NCBI GenBank assembly: GCA_013362835.1
Contig: JABFVJ010000396.1
Coordinates: 1 to 6,958, forward strand
Reading direction: 5' to 3'
Origin: Nonomuraea sp.
GTDB lineage: Bacteria > Actinomycetota > Actinomycetes > Streptosporangiales > Streptosporangiaceae
DNA length: 6,958 nucleotides
Below, in pieces: positions 1-5,872 of this stretch. Position numbers and translations under genes: made by a program. The notes below the pieces were generated by a model that worked only from the letters and a program-made list of their open reading frames with translations, was not told the DNA's origin and searched no databases. How positions within the stretch are numbered: the stretch's first letter is position 1; each line of letters opens with the position of its first letter.

Positions 1-455
1 CGATCTCGAACGCGGCCGGCACCTTCGCCGGATTCGCCGACACCCCGGCGCGCCTGGTCGGCGTCGAGGCGGAGGGCGGCGCCGGGGCGGCCCGCGGCCG
101 GCTCGGCGTCCTGCACGGCTGCCGCTCGCTGTTCCTCCAGGACGACGACGGGCAGATCACCCAGGCGCACTCCATCGCCCCCGGCCTCGACTACCCGGGC
201 GTCGGCCCGGAGCACGCCCACCTGCGCGACCTGGGCCGGGCCCGCTACGACACGGTGACCGACGACGAGGCGGTCGGCGCGGCGCTGCGGCTGGCGCGCA
301 CCGAAGGCATCCTCCCCGCGCTCGAATCGGCGCACGCCCTCGCCTGGGTGATCCGCGCCGCGGGCGACGGCGAGCTGCCCGCGGGATCGACGGTGATGAT
401 GACGCTGTCCGGCCGAGGCGACAAGGACGTGGCGACCCTGAAGGAGCTGCTGTGA
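1..455 (+). CDS. trpB: Tryptophan synthase beta subunit (TrpB-like), 3' part only
   Basis: The reading frame enters from the left edge (first full codon at base 3) and gives about 150 C-terminal residues of a PLP-dependent TrpB, which condenses indole with serine to tryptophan. Visible landmarks are SNAAG of the cofactor-phosphate loop, GLDYPGVGPEH, the EGILPALESAHA block with the conserved glutamate, and LSGRGDKD, whose serine contacts the PLP ring nitrogen. Two oddities stand out. The residue just before SNA is Ile, where the family has Gly (GGGSN), and the preceding codon (NCG) cannot encode Gly either. The segment between the VGVE strand and GRLGVLHG is about 8 residues shorter than in E. 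coli TrpB. The catalytic lysine and the N-terminal half lie outside the window. The gene ends inside the trpA start codon, so it is translationally coupled to trpA. Family assignment is secure; whether it makes tryptophan or serves as a specialised paralogue is inference. Confidence 0.93.
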   Translation, partial: ISNAAGTFAGFADTPARLVGVEAEGGAGAARGRLGVLHGCRSLFLQDDDGQITQAHSIAPGLDYPGVGPEHAHLRDLGRARYDTVTDDEAVGAALRLARTEGILPALESAHALAWVIRAAGDGELPAGSTVMMTLSGRGDKDVATLKELL

Positions 456-1252
456 CGAACCCCACCCTGGCCGCCGGCGCGGTCGAACGCCACCTGCGCG
501 CCCGCCGCGACACCGGCCGCGGCCTGCTCATGCCGTACATCACCGGGGGCATCGCGTCCGACTGGACGGACTACCTGAAGGCGTTCGCCGAAGCCGGCGC
601 GGACGCGATCGAGCTCGGCCTGCCCTTCTCCGACCCCACGCTGGACGGCCTCACCATCCAGCAGGCCAGCGACGCGGCGCTGGCTCAGGGGGCGAGCACC
701 CGCCGCATCCTCGCCGACCTGGCCGAGGTCCGGGACCTGGGCGTGCCGCTGGTCGTCAGCACCTACTACAACCTGGTGCTGCACGACGGCCCCGAGGCGT
801 TCTGCGCCGCGCTGCGCCGGGCCGGCGTCGACGGCCTGATCGTGCCCGACCTGCCGGTGCACGAGGCCGACGAGCTGGCGGACGTGGCCGCCGCCGCCGG
901 GATCGACCTGGTCCTGCTGGCCTCGCCGGCGACACCGGAGCCACGGCTGGCCGAGATCGCGCGCCGCAGCCGCGGGTTCATCTACGCGGTGTCGGTGATG
1001 GGCACGACCGGTGAACGTGCCACCCTCGCCGCCTCGGCGGCCGAGCTCACCGCGCGGATCAGGCGCAGCACCGACCGCCCGGTCTTGCTAGGATTTGGCA
1101 TTTCCACGCCTGACCAGGCGCGGGAGGCCCGCCGGCACGCCGACGGCGTGGTCGTCGGCGCCGCGGTCATGCGACGGGTGCTCGACGGGGCCGCGCCCGA
1201 CGACCTGCGCGCCTTCCTCGCGACCCTGCGCCGGGCCCTCGACCAGGAGTGA
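452..1252 (+). CDS. trpA: Tryptophan synthase alpha subunit (TrpA-like)
   Basis: A 266-residue TIM-barrel protein of normal TrpA length. TrpA cleaves indole-3-glycerol phosphate to indole and glyceraldehyde 3-phosphate and passes indole to TrpB. The general acid/base residues are present: Glu54 in AIELG and Asp65 in PFSDPTLDG (E. coli Glu49 and Asp60). The loop-6 threonine in MGTTG and the GFGIS phosphate-site strand are also kept. Unusual residues are PTLDGL where PLADGP is typical, GGIASD where GDP or GYP is typical after PYIT, and GAA where the phosphate-binding GSA is usual. The start is GTG, overlapping the trpB stop (GTGA), with AAGGAG at 441-446 five bases upstream, so coupling is clear. 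The next gene is a GntR regulator. A short run of rare codons lies near the GFGIS motif. The fold is certain; the substrate of this copy is not. Confidence 0.93.
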   Translation: MTNPTLAAGAVERHLRARRDTGRGLLMPYITGGIASDWTDYLKAFAEAGADAIELGLPFSDPTLDGLTIQQASDAALAQGASTRRILADLAEVRDLGVPLVVSTYYNLVLHDGPEAFCAALRRAGVDGLIVPDLPVHEADELADVAAAAGIDLVLLASPATPEPRLAEIARRSRGFIYAVSVMGTTGERATLAASAAELTARIRRSTDRPVLLGFGISTPDQAREARRHADGVVVGAAVMRRVLDGAAPDDLRAFLATLRRALDQE

Positions 1253-1261
1253 CGCACCACG

Positions 1262-2017
1262 ATGACCCCCGACGCCGGGCACGAGGCGAGATACCGCGCC
1301 ATCGCCGCCGACCTCGCCGCGAAGATCCGGTCGGGACACTACGCCCCCGGTGAGGCGCTGCCGCCGCAACGGGAGCTGAGCGCCTCCTACGGGGTCACCC
1401 TCATGACGCTGCGCCAGGCGTTGCGGGAGCTCAGCGACGAGAGGCTGATCGTGCAGCGGCCCGGCAAGGGCACGTTCGTCGCCCCGCCCCACCTGGCGTA
1501 TCAGCTCGACTCGCTCCGCAGCCTGGTCGACGACCTGCGGCAGCAGGGCCACGACGTGCGTACCTCGGTGGCGGGGCGGGCGGTGCGCCGGGCTCCCGCG
1601 CGGATCGCCGCCGAGCTGCGGCTGCGTCCCGGTGACACCGCCCTGCGGCTGGAGCGGGTGCGCGAGTTCGGGGGGCGTCCCGCCGTGCACCAGGTGTCCT
1701 GGGTCCGCCGGCCGGTGGCCGACCTGATCCGCGAGCGCGACTTCACCGCCGTCTCCCTCTACGCGGCCCTCGCCGACGCGGGAGTGGCGGTCGCGCGGGC
1801 GTCGGAGGTGGTCAGGCCCGGCCTGCTCGATCCCGCCGCCGCCCGCAGGCTCCGGGAGCCGCAGGGCAGCCCGGTGCTGGTCAGCACGCGGATCACGTAC
1901 GCGCTCGACGCCACGCCCGTGGTGTCCGACCACGCCACCATCCTCGGCAGCATGATGGAGATCCGCACCGAACGCGCCGCCACCGGCCTCTCCCTCACCT
2001 GGGGCGCCACCAGCTGA
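1262..2017 (+). CDS. GntR-family (HutC/UTRA) transcriptional regulator
   Basis: A 251-residue one-component regulator. Residues about 8-75 form the GntR winged helix: YRAIAADLAAKIRSG, then PPQRELSASYGV, a recognition helix around TLMTLRQALREL, and the wing RPGKGTFV. Residues about 85-245 match a UTRA effector domain (LRPGDTALRLERVR, then VLVSTRITYALDATPVV), which in HutC-type proteins binds a small metabolite and releases DNA. The ATG lies 9 bases after the trpA stop. AGGAG at 1245-1249, inside the trpA end, is the only plausible ribosome site, at a rather long 12-base spacing. Its position as last gene of the trpBA unit suggests it controls that unit, with an effector related to the pathway. 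The upstream operator would lie outside the window. The ligand cannot be predicted from sequence. Confidence 0.93.
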   Translation: MTPDAGHEARYRAIAADLAAKIRSGHYAPGEALPPQRELSASYGVTLMTLRQALRELSDERLIVQRPGKGTFVAPPHLAYQLDSLRSLVDDLRQQGHDVRTSVAGRAVRRAPARIAAELRLRPGDTALRLERVREFGGRPAVHQVSWVRRPVADLIRERDFTAVSLYAALADAGVAVARASEVVRPGLLDPAAARRLREPQGSPVLVSTRITYALDATPVVSDHATILGSMMEIRTERAATGLSLTWGATS

Positions 2018-2044
2018 GAGCGGGCGGTCCACCCGACGCGCTCA
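2015..2044. terminator. Candidate bidirectional terminator between convergent genes
   Basis: A dyad spans the stop codons of the convergent GntR and PPOX genes. The outer arms TGAGAGCG (2015-2022) and CGCGCTCA (2037-2044) pair at 7 of 8 positions. An alternative inner stem is CGGG (2021-2024) with CCCG (2032-2035). There is no T-run on either strand, as is common for actinobacterial stem-loop terminators. Position and symmetry support the call; termination itself is inferred. Confidence 0.4.
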
Positions 2045-2542
2045 GGCGGACTGTCGTTCCTCGCGCCGGCGGATCAGTTCCTCGACCGCGGTCGGCAGGG
2101 TCGTCTCGAAGTCGATCAGCTTCGCCCAGGTCGGGGTCACCACGATCCGGACCATGCCGTCGTGGTAGAGGGAACGCACCTCGGCCTCCCACACGACCCG
2201 TTGCTCGGGCGTCATCTGGTAGGTGGTGGTCGTCTGGAGGTATTCGTCCGGGATGTCGTCGACGTAGTCCAGCTCGGCCCGGCCGCGGATGAGCAGGATC
2301 TTGGGCGGGTGCGACTCGGTGTCGATCGTCAGGGCGACCATCGGGTTCTCGCTCAGGGACCGAAGCTTCGGCGCGTTCTTCGGCGTGCACACGACGATCT
2401 CCGAGCCGTTCCAGGCGAAGATGATCGGGATGTTGCGGGGGGTGCCGTCCTTGGCGACGTACGCCACGCGGGCCACGTCGCGGGCCAGGAGCTCCTGGCT
2501 GAGCGGGCGGTTCAGAACCTCGGTGACCTCGTACGATTCCAT
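2042..2542 (-). CDS. PPOX-type flavin/F420 split-barrel protein (pyridoxamine 5'-phosphate oxidase family)
   Basis: A small protein of 166 residues. The pattern resembles the split beta-barrel FMN/F420-binding superfamily: an N-terminal helix (LSQELLARDVARVAYVAKDG), then RNIPIIFAWNG, the block KNAPKLRSLSENPMVALTID around residues 56-75 (phosphate-contact strand and helix), then the ILLIRGRAEL strand and a C-terminal TPTWAKLIDFET. Such proteins reduce or oxidise diverse small molecules; the substrate is unknown here. Two in-frame ATGs exist. The one at 2542 has GAGAGG ending seven bases upstream, while the one at 2548 is almost abutting that site, so 2542 is preferred. The gene follows the MFS gene by 35 bases on the same strand and is probably co-transcribed. 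That suggests a redox step linked to the exported or imported compound. It could be annotated as a nitroreductase-like or F420-dependent enzyme with equal justification. Confidence 0.85.
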   Translation of the reverse strand: MESYEVTEVLNRPLSQELLARDVARVAYVAKDGTPRNIPIIFAWNGSEIVVCTPKNAPKLRSLSENPMVALTIDTESHPPKILLIRGRAELDYVDDIPDEYLQTTTTYQMTPEQRVVWEAEVRSLYHDGMVRIVVTPTWAKLIDFETTLPTAVEELIRRREERQSA

Positions 2543-2577
2543 CGTCATTCCTCTCAGGGTTGTTTCCCGGTGTCGGT

Positions 2578-3795
2578 TCAGGGGCGTTCGGTCACGGCCT
2601 GCGCGGTGGCCGGTCGTGGTGCGGGCGGCGGGGTTCCGTTCGACAGGCGCAGGGCCGGGCTGAGCATCGCGGTGACAGCGAGCGACGCCATCGCCATCAC
2701 GGCCATGGCCGCACCCGCGGGCAGGAACTGGGCGACCAGCCCGGCCAGCGTGGCGCCGGCCGCCTGCATCGCCTTCATGCCGGTGACGTGCAGGCCCAGC
2801 GCCTGACCGCGGACGTCCTCGCCGATCAGCGCGATCAGCCGTTCCTGCAGCAGCAGCGTGGACGCGAAGCCGATCGACGCCACCGCGACGACGCCCGCCG
2901 CGACCGGCGTGCCGAGCGGCAGCACGAACAGCAGGTACGGCAGCGCGAGCAGGAAGCGCAGCGGGGTGGCGTACCGCCGCCGCGCCTCCGGTGACATGAA
3001 CCGCCCGGCGGCCAGGTCGCCGAACAGCATGCCCAGCGCCGCCGCGACGAACAACGCGGCGGCGGACCGCGGCGCGTAGGGCACGAACAGCGCCTCGCAG
3101 CCCACGACCAGGCCGTTGGGCACCCACGCCGCCAGGTAGAGGGCCCGGCGGGCCGGCGTGGACAGCAGGTGCCGGTTGACCCGCCAGGTGGCCGCGACGG
3201 ACGGGCGGCCGGACGCCCGCGCCGGCCGGGCGCTGAGTCCCCACCGCAGCACCAGGGCCGCGACGAAGGCCAGCGCCGCGCTGATGGCCAGCGTCGTACG
3301 CGGTGACACCACTGCCAGCAGGATGCCGCCGAGCGCGAAGCCGGCGATCTGCATCGCGCCGACCGAGATGTTGAGCGCCGAGCGGCCGAGCACGTACCCG
3401 TCCGGCGGCACGATCTCGTTGAGCAGGCCGTACCGGACGCCGCCGCCGATCGAGCCGACCAGGCCCAGAGCCAGGATCACCGCGAACATCGCCCACAGCG
3501 GCATGCCCGGGACGGCCAGCGCCACGCCGGCCAGGCCGCCGGCCAGCGCGGTCAGCGTCAGCGCCGTACGCGGCCGCACCCGGTCGGCCACCGACAGCAG
3601 CGTGGTGGCGCCGACCAGTTCGGCGAACGACGGCCCGAACATGCTCAGCGCGGCCAGCAGCGGGGAGTCCGTGCGGGCGTACACCAGCGTGGCGAGCGCC
3701 AGCCCGTTCAGCGTGGTCGAGGCGACCTGCGCGCACGAAGCCGCGAACAGCGGGGTGAACTCGGGTGTTCGAAACAGTTCCCGGTACGTACGCAT
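2578..3795 (-). CDS. MFS transporter
   Basis: A 405-residue integral membrane protein with a regular series of hydrophobic segments, consistent with about 12 transmembrane helices. A short basic cytoplasmic loop follows the third predicted helix (VADRVRPRT, residues 69-77, a degenerate MFS motif A), and a basic central loop lies around residues 188-215 between the two six-helix halves. The C-terminus is a Pro/Ala-rich tail (PPPAPRPA). Overall it looks like the drug or siderophore exporter type (MFS_3/EntS-like), but the substrate is not predictable. The frame stays open upstream to 3969, overlapping the divergent LysR gene. The start at 3795 is chosen because MRTYRELFRTPEF is a typical N-terminus just before helix 1 and AAGGA lies about 11 bases upstream. 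The PPOX gene follows on the same strand, and the divergent LysR regulator probably controls both. Confidence 0.9.
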   Translation of the reverse strand: MRTYRELFRTPEFTPLFAASCAQVASTTLNGLALATLVYARTDSPLLAALSMFGPSFAELVGATTLLSVADRVRPRTALTLTALAGGLAGVALAVPGMPLWAMFAVILALGLVGSIGGGVRYGLLNEIVPPDGYVLGRSALNISVGAMQIAGFALGGILLAVVSPRTTLAISAALAFVAALVLRWGLSARPARASGRPSVAATWRVNRHLLSTPARRALYLAAWVPNGLVVGCEALFVPYAPRSAAALFVAAALGMLFGDLAAGRFMSPEARRRYATPLRFLLALPYLLFVLPLGTPVAAGVVAVASIGFASTLLLQERLIALIGEDVRGQALGLHVTGMKAMQAAGATLAGLVAQFLPAGAAMAVMAMASLAVTAMLSPALRLSNGTPPPAPRPATAQAVTERP

Positions 3796-3898
3796 CGCTG
3801 GGGAATTCCTTACTCTCGGCTCACTCACGAGCCTGTACCCACGAGGGCTTATGCGTCTAATGCCACCTTCAGCGAGAATCCATCGATAAGCTTGATGA
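3796..3898. promoter_or_regulatory. Divergent LysR/MFS control region
   Basis: This 103-base spacer between the divergent starts is visibly richer in A and T than the flanking genes. It contains GGCTC (3818-3822) and GAGCC (3829-3833), a perfect 5-base inverted repeat with a 6-base gap. It also has the direct repeat CACGAG at 3826-3831 and 3840-3845, an AT-rich dyad TTA/TAA at 3849-3860, and distant inverted copies of GCTTAT (3847-3852) and ATAAGC (3886-3891). No clean T-N11-A LysR box is evident. The layout is the classic one for a LysR regulator controlling its divergent neighbour; which repeat is the operator is inference. Confidence 0.5.
3887..3892 (+). promoter_or_regulatory. Candidate -10 element for a leaderless LysR transcript
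   Basis: TAAGCT fits the TANNNT -10 pattern and ends six bases before the LysR start codon. There is no recognisable Shine-Dalgarno sequence before that ATG. This spacing is what actinobacterial leaderless genes show. No good -35 hexamer is visible, so this is a tentative call. Confidence 0.35.
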
Positions 3899-4807
3899 AT
3901 GCTCGACATCGTCCGGCTTCGTGTCCTGGCGGCGGTCGCCGCCCACGGTTCGGTCACCGAGGCGGCCAAGGAGTTGCACTACTCCCAGCCCTCGATCAGC
4001 CACCATCTGGCCCGGCTGGAGGCGGCGACCGGAGCCAAGCTGATCCAGCGTGCCGGGCGTGGCATCCGGCTCACGCCCGAAGGCGAGCTGCTCGCCCGCC
4101 GCGCGGCGGAGATCGTCGGCCGGGTCGACGCGGCCGGCGCCGAACTGGCCGCCCAGCTCGGGCTGCAGACCGGCCGGGTCCGCCTCTCGGCCTTCAGCTC
4201 GGCCCTGAGCGTGCTGGTCCCGCCCGCGGCCATGGCGTTGTCCCGGTCGTACCCGAACATCGAGCTGCACCTGGCCGACGCCCATCCCACGGTGGCCCGG
4301 CGGCGGCTGCGCGACGGCTCGGCCGACCTGGCGATCGTGCACCGCTACGACGACGCCGTGCCCGACGACGGCATCCGCTACTCCTATCTCCTCGACGACC
4401 CGATGTACCTGCTCAGCCGGCACCCCGGCCAGAGGCTGGCCGACCACCGGGACTCGGCGTGGATCGCGGGCTGCGAGAACTGCCGTGGCGAACTGCTCCA
4501 GTTCTGCGAAGCCGCCGGGTTCAGCCCGCGCATCACCTACACCAGCGACGACATCGTCGTCGAGCAGGCGTTCGTCGCGGCCGGGCTCGGGGTCACCACC
4601 ATGCCCGGTCTCGCGCTGCGCTCACACCACGCGGACGGGGTCGTCGCCAGCGAGCTGACCGAGTTCCGGCGCCGCGTCTACCTCGCCACGTTCGGCGAGC
4701 CACCAGACCCGCCCGCCACGACCGCGTTCATCGCCGCCCTGCGCACCACCATCGACGCCCTCCAGCTGGGGAACCACCCTCGGGCCGGCAGCGGGAGCCG
4801 GGCGTGA
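3899..4807 (+). CDS. LysR-family transcriptional regulator
   Basis: A 302-residue protein of standard LysR length. The N-terminal winged helix-turn-helix covers residues about 1-62 (LRVLAAVAAHGSVTEAAKEL, then YSQPSISHHLARLE and RLTPEG). A linker helix follows, then a periplasmic-binding-like effector domain from about residue 90 (GRVRLSAF onward) ending with AAGLGVTTMPGLAL. The effector domain has a CENC motif with a third cysteine shortly after (GCENCRGELLQFC). I believe this is a feature of one actinobacterial subgroup and it need not be redox-active. The start codon has no ribosome site and may be leaderless. It is divergent from the MFS-PPOX pair, which it probably activates or represses, and it converges on the cyclase-family gene with only 7 bases between stop codons. 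Effector unknown. Confidence 0.93.
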   Translation: MLDIVRLRVLAAVAAHGSVTEAAKELHYSQPSISHHLARLEAATGAKLIQRAGRGIRLTPEGELLARRAAEIVGRVDAAGAELAAQLGLQTGRVRLSAFSSALSVLVPPAAMALSRSYPNIELHLADAHPTVARRRLRDGSADLAIVHRYDDAVPDDGIRYSYLLDDPMYLLSRHPGQRLADHRDSAWIAGCENCRGELLQFCEAAGFSPRITYTSDDIVVEQAFVAAGLGVTTMPGLALRSHHADGVVASELTEFRRRVYLATFGEPPDPPATTAFIAALRTTIDALQLGNHPRAGSGSRA

Positions 4808-4814
4808 ACCGCGG

Positions 4815-5768
4815 TCAGAAGGTGGCGATCGGGTTGACCGGGCTGCCGGACGTGCCGGCGAAGCGGACCGGCGCGACCGCGAGCTGGAAGTCCCACTGGC
4901 CGAGCTCGGCGGCCGTCGCCGCGCACGCCTCCAGGTCGCAGTTGTCGAGCATCCACAGCCCCATGGCGACGAGGCTCACGGCGTGAACCGGCATCAGGAC
5001 GTCTTCGTACCCTGACGGCTGAACGTCCTGGGGGGTGTCGGCGCCGATCAGCGCGACCTCCCGTTCGTGCAGCCACGGCAGGCAGGACACGTGCCAGCCG
5101 GCCTGCGTGACACCGCCGGACTCACCGGCCTCGTGCCGGACGCGGCCATAGCCGGTCCGCAGGAGTACCGCGTCGCCGGGTCGCACCCGCACACCCTGGC
5201 GGCGCTCGGCCTCCTCGAGATCGTCGGGGAACACGCCCTCCCCCGGCTCCAGCCACGGCACGTCGCGCGCGCTCGCGACGTCCAGCAGGACGCCGCGCGT
5301 GACGATCCCGTTCGCCGCCGCCGTGACGGCCGCCCACGCCGACCCGGTCGCGGCGTCGACCAGCTCGTGCGACCGCCCGTTGTACATCCTGCCGTCCCAG
5401 AAGATGTGGCACGGCGAGTCGATGTGGGTGAGGGTGTTGCCGTGGAAGGTGACGCCGAGCCGCTCGGACGAGAAGCCCCAGCGCCGGTCGTTGTGGAAGA
5501 GCGCCGGCATGTTCTCGGCGCCCGGCATCTCGGCGGCGCACGGGCACGTCGTCGTCGCCCGTTCCATGTCCTGCGGTACGGCGACCTCCCACGCGCACGA
5601 CACGCTCCTGCCGTGGCGCACGGCCCGCGCCGCCGCCAGCCGGACGTCGTCGGTGATGTGGTTCAGCGTGCCGAGCTCGTCGTCGTCGCCCCACCGTCCC
5701 CAGTTCGACAGCGTGTCGAAGTATCCGAGCACGTCGTCCTGAGTGGGCATCGGTCGCCCTGCCGTCAT
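4815..5768 (-). CDS. Cyclase-family metal-dependent hydrolase (kynurenine formamidase/isatin hydrolase superfamily)
   Basis: About 317 residues from the chosen start, the longer type of Pfam-Cyclase protein rather than the roughly 210-residue KynB. The N-terminal signature is NWGRWGDDDELGTLNHIT. The metal motif is HGNTLTHIDSPCH, with His109, His115, Asp117 and His121 as likely ligands, followed by WDGRMYNG. A later histidine (His262 in MPVHAV) and an acidic residue (Asp275 in MLDN) occupy places where KynB has His and Glu. The end is GTSGSPVNPIA, typical of the family. Members hydrolyse cyclic or formyl amides; the substrate here is unproven. The frame is open to an ATG at 5840 that lacks a ribosome site. 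The ATG at 5768 has GGAGAGG 11 bases upstream, and 5750 is also possible. The gene lies downstream of the VOC gene on the same strand. Confidence 0.88.
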   Translation of the reverse strand: MTAGRPMPTQDDVLGYFDTLSNWGRWGDDDELGTLNHITDDVRLAAARAVRHGRSVSCAWEVAVPQDMERATTTCPCAAEMPGAENMPALFHNDRRWGFSSERLGVTFHGNTLTHIDSPCHIFWDGRMYNGRSHELVDAATGSAWAAVTAAANGIVTRGVLLDVASARDVPWLEPGEGVFPDDLEEAERRQGVRVRPGDAVLLRTGYGRVRHEAGESGGVTQAGWHVSCLPWLHEREVALIGADTPQDVQPSGYEDVLMPVHAVSLVAMGLWMLDNCDLEACAATAAELGQWDFQLAVAPVRFAGTSGSPVNPIATF

Positions 5769-5837
5769 CCCAGCATCGGCCTCTCCGGTCACGCGGTTCG
5801 AGGCACCGAAGGCAGGGTTTCCCGCCCTCTCCTTTGA

Positions 5838-5864
5838 CATGCCAAGGCGCGCTGGGCTGGCATG
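5838..5864 (-). repeat. Intercistronic inverted repeat (hairpin) upstream of the cyclase gene
   Basis: CATGCCA (5838-5844) and TGGCATG (5858-5864) are a perfect 7-base inverted repeat around a 13-base, G/C-rich loop. It lies between the VOC stop codon and the preferred cyclase start. In the transcript it would form a stem-loop whose closing end includes the unused upstream ATG at 5840. A role in mRNA stability, attenuation or translation control is possible but inferred. Confidence 0.4.
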
Positions 5865-5872
5865 GTACTAGA

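Noticed and set aside
1088..2032. A 314-codon open frame on the - strand opposite trpA and the GntR gene.
   Set aside because: It is a shadow frame produced by the high GC content. Its composition is low-complexity Gly/Arg/Pro/Ala, it has no recognisable domain, and it lies fully opposite two well-supported genes.
2549..3736. A 564-codon - strand frame that would fuse a long N-terminal extension to the PPOX protein.
   Set aside because: The extension is the MFS gene read in another frame and is Arg/Gly/Ala-rich. The PPOX domain begins at the ATG at 2542 with its own ribosome site.
3882..3896. ATCGATAAGCTTGAT (adjacent ClaI and HindIII sites) resembles a common cloning-vector polylinker, suggesting an artefact.
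   Set aside because: The match is short and does not extend on either side. Both flanks read as natural genome, with an intact LysR gene starting three bases later, so chance in an AT-rich spacer is the simpler explanation.
3796..3969. A 58-residue N-terminal extension of the MFS protein.
   Set aside because: It would overlap the LysR start and control region and is not hydrophobic or conserved-looking. The ATG at 3795 has a ribosome site and a typical transporter N-terminus.
4808..4815. ACCGCGGT, a perfect 8-base palindrome between the convergent LysR and cyclase-gene stop codons, considered as a terminator or operator.
   Set aside because: The arms are only 4 bases with no loop and do not extend. 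This is expected by chance in GC-rich sequence.
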